A stretch of 64,000 nt of DNA from Niabella beijingensis (GCF_020034665.1 NZ_JAIQDI010000001.1:124001-188000); one strand, 5' to 3'. Shown: positions 9,721 through 19,603, numbered from the stretch's first letter. Notes: a model not told the origin generated them from the letters alone. Translations and numbers: made by a program.

Positions 9721-11874
9721 TTAAAAGTGCATCGCAACTACTACCCCCTCACTACTGTTCTCAAACTGAAGCAGGAGGGTTTTCGATGTCGCGTCCCAAT
9801 GCTTACCTGCGGGAGTAACAACCGTCCCGCCCTCACTCAGCGTTAGCTGTTTAGGTTCCGATGGCAGGTAAATACGTATGGCGTTCTGGGTTCCGGACGG
9901 ACTCTTCATCAAAAAGCTATAGTCCCCATCCTGATAAGACTCATTATATGCCCGCCCCGCAGCTGCCAGGATCTTTGGCCGGTCTGTTTTTACAGTTTTC
10001 AGATCGTATAAGAATGCTTGCTGGCCCGGCTGTATCGTTTTACCAGGCAGAACCGGTAATTCAGGATCGAACAGATCGATTACGGGGCCACTGACTGTCA
10101 GCGGTCGTTTATCAGTGTTCTCATCAAGTGTTGCGGCAATCACATAAGGGCCTCTTTTTAACAAAAAGGAATTTTTATGTTCCAGCTTCCCCGCACGGGC
10201 AAGCGTTTCATATGCTTTTTTTACTTCATCCAAAAACGGCTGGTCACGACCAGCATCCAGCACCAGTTCCTTGGGATCCATCCGGTTTACCATCACCCAG
10301 CCTTTACCCGTTTTTACAAAACCCTGCTGTCCTTCTTTCCAACCCAGCAACCGGAAAAGATCCGCTGAGGGGGATTTATAAGTAAGTCCGTTGCTGTTCC
10401 ACCATTCCTTTACGGATTGAAACGGATCATTGTCCCTTCCATAGTAAAGCAGCACGCCGCCGGAACGCACCCAACGGTCCAGCGCCTGGTGGTATTCCTG
10501 TTTCAGCGGTTTCATATTGGCATAGCTCATGATCAGCACCCGGATATCCCGGAGTGTATTTTCATTTTCAAGATTCTCCATATGTACCGTTTCCACCGGA
10601 ACTCCGTTCTTGAGCAATGGCAGCGCCATACCATAAAAATTCGAGAGCTGGGGATCCTCATAGCCGGCATGGGTCGGAAAACGCTGGAACATCATGGAAT
10701 TGGAAACCAGCACGCCGATGCCATGACTTCCGCTGATCTTGTTGGGGGATACAGGGATTTCATTCAATGCGTTTACCATCACCTGCATCTGTGTGGCATA
10801 TGCTTTTGAGATCGGGTGCCGCGTCGTATCGTTTTCCAGTTTAAAACGCCCCAGGTAGATACGGTTCGGCCAGGGCATCACCTCATAATCAGCCACTGTC
10901 GGATACAGCAGCTGCGCTGTAAAAGTGGCCTGGTAGTTCTTCTTATAATCGTCCCAGGTGCGGGGCCAGTCCTCGATCGGATCAGTAAGGAAAAACATCT
11001 TTTTACCGGTGGGCGCTGTCATCGAAACCATGGAACCATATTCAAGAAAAGCGTTCTCAAACACCCGTTCTTTTTTTACCCCGTTATAATACACGGGCTC
11101 ACGTGAAGTACCGGTCCATACCTGGGCGATATAACCGTCCATATCTTTAAGCGAGGCCAGACTGGCTTCCGGACTTACGATCCTCCAGGAGGAATAATTC
11201 AGCAATGAATGCGTCGGTACATAACAGCGCACCTCCTTTCCCTGGCTGCGGGCATAGGATTTTACATAGGCAAAGGCTTCCCGGAGTGCGTTTAGGTACA
11301 GATGATATTTAAGTTTGGAGGAAAGGTAAGTAGCTTCCGGCGATTCGTGTTGTGGTTGCCAGGGAGCATTGTAATACTGCTGCCATTCTTTCTTAAATGC
11401 CGCACTGTATCCCGCTCTTGCCCAGAATTCGGGTTCTTCGAGATGAATGGCCGTCACACCCGCATCAATAGCCCGTTTCAGGTGCGTTTTGATATAGTTG
11501 AGATAATTTTGCGACGGAACGATATACGGCACGTCCTTTCCATGCCAGATCGTATCGCCATTCTGCTGCACCTGCCCCTCATCAAAATGCTGCTTTCCAT
11601 CGAATGTCCCTTTGAAATAATCCTGGTATTGGCCCCAGGCAATGCCCGTCATAAAATGTACCTGGTATCCCTTATCCCGCCATCCTTTGACCCGCTCTTC
11701 AAATCCGCCGCCGGCATCATTTACTCCATAAACAATGGCAATATCCGACCGTACATCATACGCCGGATTCCAGGGAGCCGCTATCTGAAAAGCAGTTTTT
11801 TCCTGTGCATGTCCGCTGAATGCAATAAATAAAAAGATAACGAGTCCGGTTACAGATAATCGAAGCTGGTTCAT
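9721..11874 (-). CDS. Secreted enzyme-like protein of unrecognised family (TIM-barrel plus class-I amidotransferase-like fold)
   Basis: 717 aa with a signal peptide (hydrophobic 8-20, ending SGHAQ). I do not recognise the family. Residues 30-345 look like a (beta/alpha)8 glycosidase barrel: a strand-end HLEEPEFWARAGYS (144-157) offers acidic residues E146/E147/E149, and ADYEVMPWPNRIY (328-340) offers E331, a spacing compatible with acid/base and nucleophile. Residues about 430-530 (RDIRVLIMSYANMKPL...RWVRSGGVLLYYGRDND) resemble the trimerisation/GATase-like domain of GH42 beta-galactosidases. The C-terminus is beta-rich. It is the last gene of the proximal locus, 20 bp after the DUF3823 lipoprotein gene, so it is the only candidate degradative enzyme of that operon. 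A glycoside hydrolase role is inference. Confidence 0.6.
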   Translation of the reverse strand: MNQLRLSVTGLVIFLFIAFSGHAQEKTAFQIAAPWNPAYDVRSDIAIVYGVNDAGGGFEERVKGWRDKGYQVHFMTGIAWGQYQDYFKGTFDGKQHFDEGQVQQNGDTIWHGKDVPYIVPSQNYLNYIKTHLKRAIDAGVTAIHLEEPEFWARAGYSAAFKKEWQQYYNAPWQPQHESPEATYLSSKLKYHLYLNALREAFAYVKSYARSQGKEVRCYVPTHSLLNYSSWRIVSPEASLASLKDMDGYIAQVWTGTSREPVYYNGVKKERVFENAFLEYGSMVSMTAPTGKKMFFLTDPIEDWPRTWDDYKKNYQATFTAQLLYPTVADYEVMPWPNRIYLGRFKLENDTTRHPISKAYATQMQVMVNALNEIPVSPNKISGSHGIGVLVSNSMMFQRFPTHAGYEDPQLSNFYGMALPLLKNGVPVETVHMENLENENTLRDIRVLIMSYANMKPLKQEYHQALDRWVRSGGVLLYYGRDNDPFQSVKEWWNSNGLTYKSPSADLFRLLGWKEGQQGFVKTGKGWVMVNRMDPKELVLDAGRDQPFLDEVKKAYETLARAGKLEHKNSFLLKRGPYVIAATLDENTDKRPLTVSGPVIDLFDPELPVLPGKTIQPGQQAFLYDLKTVKTDRPKILAAAGRAYNESYQDGDYSFLMKSPSGTQNAIRIYLPSEPKQLTLSEGGTVVTPAGKHWDATSKTLLLQFENSSEGVVVAMHF

Positions 11875-11894
11875 GGCTAAATTTTAAGCTGGTT

Positions 11895-12710
11895 TTAGGG
11901 GATATCCACACGTGCTGCTGCATTATAATTATGCCGTTTGATATTTTCCGTGGCATAATTTATACGTGCCGCAGCGCGTATAAATACCGTCCGTCCCGAA
12001 GGAATGGTCTCCTGCGTTGTAATGGTGATCGGTTGTCCCAGGAGGGCCTCAAAATCATTTCCCGAATATTCGTTGATCACAGAATACCGGTTATCCCATT
12101 CGCGGTACCCGACATAGGGCACCTGGCTTACAAACAGCCGCACATCCGTCACCTGCAGCATTTCATCCAGTTCGGCATCGCTGTAGTTTCCCATAGGCCC
12201 GATCTTGGCTTTAAAATCGGCCGGACTTACCGCCCGGGTCACTTTCACCGTAGCAGTGATTTTTCCGTTGGCCACTGATGGCGTGCCCACCCATTCAAGT
12301 TTAAGGAAAGGCTGTACTTTAAATTCCAGCTCTGTCACGCCTTTTATGTCCAGTGTTTTTGATTCATTGGCAATGGTGTCTCCGTTATCATTTAATCGTA
12401 CCAGGGGGATAAAGGCTCCGTCCACTCTTACATTGTAAGTTCCTTTAAAAACTTTTGTATTCTGAAAGACCCCTTCCTTCATACAGAAGAAATCAAGATT
12501 TTCCGGGTTGGCGGCGGTCCAGCTCAGTTCCCGCATCCGCACCCTTGTGCCCTCGCTTCCCTGATCGGTCAGCACCGGTTCCCCGGTAGCTACATCCACT
12601 ACCCTTCCCTTCAGCGTTTCTTTGGGCTCGTCGTAATTATCGATCTTTGTGCAGGAAAAGATTCCCGCAAGTAAAACACTGTTCAAAATGATATAATATA
12701 ATCTTTTCAT
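11895..12710 (-). CDS. DUF3823-type surface lipoprotein
   Basis: A 271-aa lipoprotein (leader ends AGIFSCTKIDNYDEP). The start of the mature protein, YDEPKETLKGRVVDVATGEPV, followed by GTRVRMRELSW and a KGTYNVRVDGAFIP segment, matches the DUF3823 layout of an N-terminal transthyretin-like domain and a second Ig-like domain (about 130-270). Such proteins occur directly after susD and are thought to be surface-exposed glycan-binding or scaffold proteins. The gene is 34 bp after susD and 20 bp before the 717-aa enzyme-like gene, so it is operonic. Confidence 0.78.
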   Translation of the reverse strand: MKRLYYIILNSVLLAGIFSCTKIDNYDEPKETLKGRVVDVATGEPVLTDQGSEGTRVRMRELSWTAANPENLDFFCMKEGVFQNTKVFKGTYNVRVDGAFIPLVRLNDNGDTIANESKTLDIKGVTELEFKVQPFLKLEWVGTPSVANGKITATVKVTRAVSPADFKAKIGPMGNYSDAELDEMLQVTDVRLFVSQVPYVGYREWDNRYSVINEYSGNDFEALLGQPITITTQETIPSGRTVFIRAAARINYATENIKRHNYNAAARVDIP

Positions 12711-12744
12711 ACCTTATTTTTTATGATTGTAGCACTGCATCCGC

Positions 12745-14802
12745 TTACCGGCCGGGTTGCTGATCGATAACCGGACTTTTATTTACTTCATCAGAAGGAA
12801 TCAGGAAATAATATTCCGGTTCTGTAAACCGGAAGCGCTTGCGGGCTTCCTCAAAACCGGCATCAAAGAAGTACTTATTGGCCACAGATGAGTAAAACGG
12901 ATATAATCCTCTGTAATAAGCACCATCCGCCTGTGTAAAGCCGTTCAGCATATCCGAGTGCTGGGTGCGCCACCTGCGGATGTCCCAGAGGATCTTATTT
13001 TCAAATGCCAGTTCTTTCCGGCGTTCCTTACGGATCACTTTCAATCCCGGAGCGCCCAAGATATCACCCGCACTCACCAGCGGATCTGCGCCTGCTCTTT
13101 CACGGATGTCTTTAATGGCATTGTAAGCAACCGTCTGCAGGTCATCTCCTTCATAGGATTTTTCACCGGCAAGCATCAGCTCTGCCGCTGCTTCCGCCGC
13201 ATTCAGCAACACCTCGGCATACCGCATCAGGATGAATGACTGTTCTGATCTTCCTTCCAGCACCAGTGATTGCGGCATATTCGGGTTCAGCCATTTGCGG
13301 ATGGTGAACCCGGTAAAAGCGGCGGTCATATCCGAGTTGCCAAAGGGACCACTTTTACCTCCGCCATTCATCTCCGTTCCGTTGAGCAGCTTCACCACTT
13401 CATGTGTGGTGCCATTCTGTGAGAGAAACAGTGATTTGTTACCGGCAAAGGCCCCCTTTGCAGTATAGGCATCTACCTGGTTATAGGTCTGCGGACCGGC
13501 GATCGAATAGTTGGTGCTTCCGTTCACCGTGCGCAACGGGGCAATACCACCCGTTACCGGTCCGGTAAAAATGCCACGGCGAATTTCGATCTCTTCCTTT
13601 TTAAACACATCCCCCGGCAGGATCACATAGGCACGTAATCTTGGTTCTGCATTGGCGAAAAGATCCGTTACCTTATCATACAGCACATACTTCCCGTTAG
13701 CGTCCAGCACCTTTATGGTTCCGTTGGGATTTTTGGGAATCCCGTCAAACAATTCGACAAAGTCAAGCGTAGGGCAATTACCAGCGGAATAACCGCTTCC
13801 TCCCATCAACTGGCGCGGAATATTATACGAATCAAACCCATGTGCCAGGTCCGGGAACTTATAATCCTTGGTATAAATGTTTTCGGGGCTGGATGCATCA
13901 AAGAACATATCCACCATGTTCTGGTATTGCGCTTCTTTATTATTGGCTGCCCATGTCTTTTTGTATAAAGAATATTTTCCCGATTTTACTATAGCGCTTG
14001 CCGCTTTATACGCTTCTGTAAAATATTTCTTTGCGGCCACTTCCGATTGGGCATCAAAACCGATCACCCGTACCTTGGTTTTTTGTCCAAAGCCGGTGAT
14101 TTCATTGTACTTTGCCACAGAGCCGGCAAACAACATGGCCTCCGATTTAAAGGCAAGCGCCACGTATTTATTGGCATATCCTTTTACAGGACTGGCCTCC
14201 GGCAGGAATTCCGCGGCTTTGTCAAAATCTGCCAGCACCTGGTTCCAGGTTTCTTCTTCGCTGGAACGGGGAATTTCCAGTTCTGCCGCCGGGCTCTCCG
14301 GATACTTCAGCACTTTTGTTACCAGGGGAACCCCGCCATATCTTTTCGCCAATGCATAAAATACCATAGCCCGGGCAAAATAAGCTTCGCCATTATACTG
14401 ATTAAATTCAGCTTCGCTGAAATTGGACTTATACTTTGGCAGTGTATCCAGAAGAATGTTTGCATCCCTCAACAAATTAAAGCCCCTCACCCAATATGCA
14501 CCGTTGCGGGCCCATCCTTCAGAGGTCATGGCCTCACCCGCATCCCGTCCCAATGAAGAGCCTTCGTTGGTTCCAGGGGTTACCAGCCAGTCATCGAAGA
14601 ATTGGCGGGCCGGAGAATATTTAAAATCTTCAAAAGGCATCTGGCTGTACATCCGGGATAGATACAGTATCATCCCTTTTGGAGAAGAAAACAACTCCTC
14701 TTCTTCCACAATATTCTTTGGCGGAATATCCAGGAATTTTTTACAGGAGCTGACTAAACAAAAAAGACTCAGCAATGCATATGTAAAATATTTTATTCTC
14801 AT
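12745..14802 (-). CDS. susD: SusD/RagB family nutrient-uptake outer membrane lipoprotein
   Basis: A 685-aa lipoprotein; leader LLSLFCLVSSCKKFLDIPPKN has the lipidated Cys and KKFLD typical of SusD. Further signatures are ARAMVFYALAKRYGGVPLV (about 145-163), the RYAEVLLNAAEAAAEL helix and the C-terminal RKERRKELAFENKILWDIRRWR. It binds the incoming oligosaccharide at the mouth of the partner SusC. It is 11 bp downstream of susC. It is only distantly similar to the other two SusD proteins here, in line with a different substrate. Confidence 0.93.
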   Translation of the reverse strand: MRIKYFTYALLSLFCLVSSCKKFLDIPPKNIVEEEELFSSPKGMILYLSRMYSQMPFEDFKYSPARQFFDDWLVTPGTNEGSSLGRDAGEAMTSEGWARNGAYWVRGFNLLRDANILLDTLPKYKSNFSEAEFNQYNGEAYFARAMVFYALAKRYGGVPLVTKVLKYPESPAAELEIPRSSEEETWNQVLADFDKAAEFLPEASPVKGYANKYVALAFKSEAMLFAGSVAKYNEITGFGQKTKVRVIGFDAQSEVAAKKYFTEAYKAASAIVKSGKYSLYKKTWAANNKEAQYQNMVDMFFDASSPENIYTKDYKFPDLAHGFDSYNIPRQLMGGSGYSAGNCPTLDFVELFDGIPKNPNGTIKVLDANGKYVLYDKVTDLFANAEPRLRAYVILPGDVFKKEEIEIRRGIFTGPVTGGIAPLRTVNGSTNYSIAGPQTYNQVDAYTAKGAFAGNKSLFLSQNGTTHEVVKLLNGTEMNGGGKSGPFGNSDMTAAFTGFTIRKWLNPNMPQSLVLEGRSEQSFILMRYAEVLLNAAEAAAELMLAGEKSYEGDDLQTVAYNAIKDIRERAGADPLVSAGDILGAPGLKVIRKERRKELAFENKILWDIRRWRTQHSDMLNGFTQADGAYYRGLYPFYSSVANKYFFDAGFEEARKRFRFTEPEYYFLIPSDEVNKSPVIDQQPGR

Positions 14803-14813
14803 TGGTCAGAATT

Positions 14814-17800
14814 TTAAAAGGTAACATTTAAACCAACCGAAACTGTCTTATTCAACGGATACAGGTAGCCATAAGTATCACTCGGATGCTCCGGATCTAT
14901 ATACCGCACCTTTGTGAATGTAAGCAGATTGTATGCATTCACATAGAAGCGCGTATTTTTTACCGCAAGTCTTTTTAACCATTTCTCAGGCAGCGAGTAG
15001 CCCAGTTCCACCGATTTCAGGCGGAGATAAGCGCCATTAACGGAATTATAGGAAGATCCTGCATCCGGCAAAGTTCCGGTATAACCATAATACCCCGGGA
15101 TCCACTCCGTCTTAGGGTCATAGGGGTCCGCCTTGGGATCTTTTGGATGCCAGCGATCCATAAATTGTACCATTGCCCCGGACTCACTATTGCCCCACAG
15201 GGGTTGATACAGTTGCTCTACGTATTGCACGGTGGAAAGTGCCGACCCCTGGAGGAGGAAGAACAGATCAATCCCTTTATAAGAAAAGCTGGCGGAAAAG
15301 CCATAATTGATCCAGGGCGTTGAACTCAGCTGATAGGGATGCCGGTCGAGGTCATTGATCTCTCCGTCCCCGTTCCAGTCCTCATAGCGGTAATCCCCCG
15401 GCAATGTGCCACGCCCCACATATACCGGGCTGTTCCAGATCTCCTCCCAGGACTCATAGCGGCCATCACCGGTATAGCCCCACCATATATTCTGCAGGCG
15501 GTCGTTCTGGTTATTTCTCCAGTTGGAATAGGAGCTCCCGTTAGGCCCTCTTTCCACATATAACGCTTTTATGCGGGCATAAGAAAAAATACCACTTAAG
15601 CTATAGGCCATCTCTCCAATATTATTATTGTGTGTGATCTGAAAATCATACCCATAATTCAGATCGCTGTTCAGGTTCTCTTCGGGTAGTGCAGCTCCAA
15701 CCACGGTCGGTATACCGCCATTACGCGCAGACAACAGACCATCCCGCCTCCTGTTGAAATAATCAAATGTAATCCCCAGCAAACCGTTCCAGCCTACAAA
15801 ATCGATCCCGGCGTCAAACGATTTGGAAGTAAACCAGGTTATCGAGGGATTGATGATCCCTTTATTATTGGCACTGGCAACAAAATTTCCGTCAAACACA
15901 TAGCCGCCGGTAAAATTCCTGGTGTCGGTATTGGAAGGGTACACATATCCCGGCGCCCATTGATAAGCAGAGGCACCGTCATCTCCCATTGTACCATAGG
16001 AGGCACGCAATTTCAGCTGCTTCACAAATGAAAGGGCCGTCGCATTCTTAAAAAAGGGCTCCTCGGATATCCGCCACCCCACTGAAGCTCCCGGAAAGAA
16101 ACCCCATTGATACCCTCCGGCAAACTTTGATGATCCATCATAACGGAACAGGAACTCGGCAAGGTATTTATTGTTAAATGCATAATTCAATCTGCCGGCC
16201 AGACCCACATTGGCATTTTCGTAAAAATCTCCCGGTTCCGTACTCATCCGGCCTTGCTGGTTCAGTGAAATACCCGCAAACAAATAAGGAAGCTGCAATG
16301 CCAGATCTCTCTGGGCTATAAAATTATCTCCTTCCCTTTTCTGTACTTCCCAGATCAGCGCACCATCTACCTGATGCCGGTTATTAAATACCCGGTTGTA
16401 GTTAAGTGAGGTCTGACTAAGAAGCTGCGAATAAAAATAAGCTTCCCGGGTTACACGGTCAGGGGATTGCCGGGTAAAAGTAGCATACTCCTTGGTCGTT
16501 TCATCATACCGGTACTGCTTATACTCCTTCTGATAATAGTTCCTGTTGGAAATGGAATAATCATAGCTGAACAATGTTTTAGCATATAAGCCTGTTACAC
16601 CCGGGATATCATACCTTAAACTTAAAACAGGCTGCACCCAGCTGTTTTTGTAAACCCGGTAACCATTTATATCCTTGTCCATAAACGATATCGGGTTATC
16701 TCCTTCAATCAACCCATGATAAGGTCTTGTGGGATCATCATTTGCATAGGCTGGTATGTGAGGCCCCTGTCTCCAGAACCCCCGGATGATCCACCAGGCG
16801 CTCTGATAAGGCTGATTGATCGTTTCTGAAACAAGATTAATGTTTGCATCCAGGGTGAATCGCTTACCAACTTTTGCGGTAACACTGGTCCGCAGGTTGT
16901 ATTTATTATAGTTCAGGTCATTGGTCTGAAAAAAGCTGCTCTGATTCAGGTACCCGCCTCCGACATAATACTGAATCTTTTCATTCCCTCCGGTCACACT
17001 TAAGTTATGTTGGGTTTGCGGTGCCGACTTGGCAAAGACCAGCGGATACCAGTCGTAGCTTTTTTTCTTACCGCTTCTGTAATCCTCAAATGCCTGATCG
17101 TTATAAACCGGGGAACCTCCGTTGATGTTGTGCATGGCAGCCTCATTGCGCAAGGTCATGTATTCATAAATGTCCACTGTTTTTGGCAACCCCGAAGGGA
17201 ACTGCCACATAAAGCTGCCATCATAGGATAAAATACTTTCGTTGTTCTTACCCTTTTTTGTTGTAATCAACACAACACCATTCGCAGAACGTACACCATA
17301 AATAGCAGCAGATGCATCTTTTAACACTGAAATATTTTCAATATCATTTGCATTCATCCGCTGAAAATCGGCATTAGAACGGGGCACTCCGTCTATGATA
17401 ATCAGCGGAGATCCGAACCCTCTTATATCAAACGCATTATTGAACGCACCCGGCTCCGCAGTTTTCTGAACGATACGCACACCGGGCACTTTTCCCGTCA
17501 GCATATTCTGGGGATTCTCATTTTTGGTGGTCCGGATGTCCTCCCCTTTTATAGAAGAGACGGCCCCGGTAAGTGAAGACTTCTTCTGGGTACCGTATCC
17601 TACCACCACCACTTCATCCATCGAGCTGTCGGCGGTCAGCAGCATGGTGATATCAAAATTCAGCGCAGATCCCACCGTTATTTCCTGCGACCGGTAGCCG
17701 ACCGCGGAAAAGACCAGTACCGCCGTATTACTGGGCACACTGATGCCGAACGTGCCCTGGTCGTTGGTAATGGTACCTGCCGTACTGTTCTTCACCTGTA

Positions 17801-17942
17801 CGCTCACCCCCTGTAACGGGAGGTTCTGGTCGTCCTTTACAACACCGGTAACCCTTTTCAATGAATCCGTCCCCTGGCCAGCTGATTTTTTACTGCAGAC
17901 GGCAAATACGGTCACGAGCAGCAGCAACAGAAAATACTTCAT
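14814..17942 (-). CDS. susC: SusC/RagA family TonB-linked outer membrane transporter
   Basis: 1042 aa. Signal peptide, then a carboxypeptidase-like regulatory domain (about 30-110: VTGVVKDDQNLPLQGVSVQVKN), a TonB-box-like MDEVVVVGYGTQKK, plug domain with SPLIIIDGVPRSN and NDIENISVLKDASAAIYGVRSANGVV, and a long barrel ending in LNKTVSVGLNVTF with a C-terminal Phe. In contrast to the other two SusC proteins here it has the canonical VVVGYGTQKKSSLTGAV sequence. It imports an unknown oligosaccharide with its SusD. It lies downstream of the LacI gene across a 352-bp regulatory gap. Confidence 0.94.
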   Translation of the reverse strand: MKYFLLLLLVTVFAVCSKKSAGQGTDSLKRVTGVVKDDQNLPLQGVSVQVKNSTAGTITNDQGTFGISVPSNTAVLVFSAVGYRSQEITVGSALNFDITMLLTADSSMDEVVVVGYGTQKKSSLTGAVSSIKGEDIRTTKNENPQNMLTGKVPGVRIVQKTAEPGAFNNAFDIRGFGSPLIIIDGVPRSNADFQRMNANDIENISVLKDASAAIYGVRSANGVVLITTKKGKNNESILSYDGSFMWQFPSGLPKTVDIYEYMTLRNEAAMHNINGGSPVYNDQAFEDYRSGKKKSYDWYPLVFAKSAPQTQHNLSVTGGNEKIQYYVGGGYLNQSSFFQTNDLNYNKYNLRTSVTAKVGKRFTLDANINLVSETINQPYQSAWWIIRGFWRQGPHIPAYANDDPTRPYHGLIEGDNPISFMDKDINGYRVYKNSWVQPVLSLRYDIPGVTGLYAKTLFSYDYSISNRNYYQKEYKQYRYDETTKEYATFTRQSPDRVTREAYFYSQLLSQTSLNYNRVFNNRHQVDGALIWEVQKREGDNFIAQRDLALQLPYLFAGISLNQQGRMSTEPGDFYENANVGLAGRLNYAFNNKYLAEFLFRYDGSSKFAGGYQWGFFPGASVGWRISEEPFFKNATALSFVKQLKLRASYGTMGDDGASAYQWAPGYVYPSNTDTRNFTGGYVFDGNFVASANNKGIINPSITWFTSKSFDAGIDFVGWNGLLGITFDYFNRRRDGLLSARNGGIPTVVGAALPEENLNSDLNYGYDFQITHNNNIGEMAYSLSGIFSYARIKALYVERGPNGSSYSNWRNNQNDRLQNIWWGYTGDGRYESWEEIWNSPVYVGRGTLPGDYRYEDWNGDGEINDLDRHPYQLSSTPWINYGFSASFSYKGIDLFFLLQGSALSTVQYVEQLYQPLWGNSESGAMVQFMDRWHPKDPKADPYDPKTEWIPGYYGYTGTLPDAGSSYNSVNGAYLRLKSVELGYSLPEKWLKRLAVKNTRFYVNAYNLLTFTKVRYIDPEHPSDTYGYLYPLNKTVSVGLNVTF

Positions 17943-18160
17943 AAAAAATGATTAATTGTTGGTTTAATATCAAACATGCAATACAATCCCGTTCTGCCGT
18001 TGCGTTGCTGCAGCGGACGGGCGTGCGAAGTTGCTGTTCTTTCAAACTTATGATGCGACGCACTTCCAGGGTATACCTTCCGTTCTGCGGGCGTCTGACG
18101 TGCACGAAGTACTTGTACACTATTAAACGGAACAGGGCTTAGTGAAACATCATACGAACC

Positions 18161-18171
18161 TCAATCGTTAA
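18161..18171 (-). promoter_or_regulatory. Candidate LacI-type operator upstream of proximal susC
   Basis: TCAATCGTTAA; the minus-strand form TTGCTTTAACGATTGAG shares 14 consecutive bases with the site in front of GH172. It is about 220 bp upstream of the susC ATG and 124 bp downstream of the LacI stop codon. This is a natural place for local regulation. Confidence 0.42.
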
Positions 18172-18235
18172 AGCAACTTTTTTTATGTTAAAGCCGGTTC
18201 TGATTTCAGAAAAAGCGTTAACTGATTCAATGTCA

Positions 18236-18251
18236 GCAAAATCGTTTTTGC
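18236..18251. promoter_or_regulatory. Perfect inverted repeat with central CG, LacI-type operator candidate
   Basis: GCAAAA (18236-18241) and TTTTGC (18246-18251) form a perfect 6+6 inverted repeat around TCGT. Size and central CG dinucleotide fit LacI/GalR-family operators. It sits 44 bp after the end of the regulator gene and about 300 bp before susC. Which transcript it controls is unknown. Confidence 0.4.
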
Positions 18252-18294
18252 GATACCATGAAATTAAGACACTGTTGTGAATTAACAAAATTTT

Positions 18295-19305
18295 TTATAC
18301 TGAATTCCGTAAAATAAGTTCGGGGGGAATCAGGATGCCTTCCTGTGCCGGCTTTTTCTTCTGTCCGCTGATCTGATCCAGCAGCAGCCGCATAGCCTCA
18401 GCAGCAATTTCCTGCACCGGCTGGCTGATCACCGAGATGGCAGGAGATGAAAAGCGAAAAAGGTCGGTGTCATCAAAACTCAGTACCGATACCCGTCCGG
18501 GTATGGCAATGTCCAGGTCCTTTAATGCCTTTATACCAAACATTCCCAGGTAATTCGTTGCAAAAATAATGGCATCGATCTCTGTATGTTTCTGAAGGAA
18601 ATTACGGATACGCGGCTCATATTGTGCCTTATCCTGGTAATAGGGCAACCGCAATAAAAGCTTCTTTTGAAAAAGTCCCCGGGTACGCATCACTTCCACA
18701 AAGCCCCGCTCCCGCTCTTCCATCTGCACCTGGCTCGTGGCAACATTTACAAATGCGAGCTGCTTTTTGCCCTTCCCGATCAGGTATTCTGTGGCCTGGC
18801 TTACGCCGGCATAGTTATCTACAAGGGCAAAGGGAATTTCTTCTCCGGGAAAGTACCGGTCGATCAGCACCAGTGGTTTGCGGGTCTTCTTTAAGGCCTG
18901 CACACTGGCCTTCATCCCGGTGGACGGGGTGATCAAAAAACCATCCACCTGCTTTGCCAGCAGCTGTATCAGGTCATTGCCCCTTTCGTCGCTGTTTTCC
19001 GTACTTCCGTAAACCACTCGGTAGCCGACCTTTGCCGCAACCGATTCCACAGATTTGGCGAGCGATGCAAAAAAGGCGTTCGCGATATCTTCCACGATCA
19101 GACCGATCACATGTGTTTTCCCTGTGCGCAGACTGGCAGCAGCCCGGTTGGGGATATACCCGGTTTTTTTGATGATGGCCTGAACATGCTTTACCATCTC
19201 TTCGCTGATGCGCATTTCCTGGTGCTTTCCGTTTACAACAAAAGAAACGGTGGACGGCGCCACACCGGCAAGCCGGGCAATATCTTTGATGGATAAATGT
19301 TTCAC
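18295..19305 (-). CDS. LacI/GalR-family transcriptional regulator
   Basis: A 336-aa protein. The N-terminal LacI helix-turn-helix is clear: LSIKDIARLAGVAPSTVSFV (4-23) followed by the NGK hinge start and RISEEMVKHVQ, then the hinge helix NRAAASLRTGKT. Residues 60-330 form the periplasmic-binding-protein-like sensor (IGLIVEDIANAFFASLAKSVE; VSVLSFDDTDLFRFSSPAISVISQP). It probably binds a sugar released by the adjacent locus and represses or activates it. It is on the same strand, directly upstream of susC. Co-transcription with susC is possible but the 350-bp gap argues for separate promoters. Confidence 0.9.
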   Translation of the reverse strand: MKHLSIKDIARLAGVAPSTVSFVVNGKHQEMRISEEMVKHVQAIIKKTGYIPNRAAASLRTGKTHVIGLIVEDIANAFFASLAKSVESVAAKVGYRVVYGSTENSDERGNDLIQLLAKQVDGFLITPSTGMKASVQALKKTRKPLVLIDRYFPGEEIPFALVDNYAGVSQATEYLIGKGKKQLAFVNVATSQVQMEERERGFVEVMRTRGLFQKKLLLRLPYYQDKAQYEPRIRNFLQKHTEIDAIIFATNYLGMFGIKALKDLDIAIPGRVSVLSFDDTDLFRFSSPAISVISQPVQEIAAEAMRLLLDQISGQKKKPAQEGILIPPELILRNSV

Positions 19306-19603
19306 TAAATGATCAGGATCTGCTGTTCAGCAACGGGTGCTGCCCCAATGCAGAAGTGATAAAATTAATTGTTTTTATCATTTACACCCCGTCTCCGGAA
19401 ATTTTTCTTGTAAAACCACTCCCCCGACCTTTAAACGGACCCAGGGGTTCAATACCCTGTAACCCGTATCCCTGCTGCATTCCGGACAAAAACTGTTCCG
19501 CCCCGTGCAGGCCGGGCATTTTTGCGCAACCGGTTTCCCAGCGACCAGTTTTGCCGCCTGTATCCGAAAACCTGCAAACAGCTTACCGGCATTAATAAAA
19601 AAC

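Larger units (their letters stand above)
17943..18294. other. Regulatory gap between lacI-type gene and proximal susC
   Basis: No supported gene. It holds a 16-bp perfect inverted repeat with central CG (18236-18251), a TCAATCGTTAAAGC site (18161-18174) and an imperfect palindrome around 18100-18120 beginning GTGCAC and ending TGTACAC. I found no convincing TAnnTTTG element for susC here. The long leader may be part of its control. Confidence 0.5.

Noticed and set aside
18100..18120. Imperfect palindrome from GTGCAC to TGTACAC upstream of proximal susC
   Set aside because: Two internal mismatches and no second copy elsewhere; it is mentioned only as part of the intergenic description.
19431..19475. 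T-loop-like GGGGTTCAATACCC, possible tRNA
   Set aside because: No D-arm, anticodon arm or acceptor stem can be folded around it; the loop is 8 nt and the 3-prime part does not pair.
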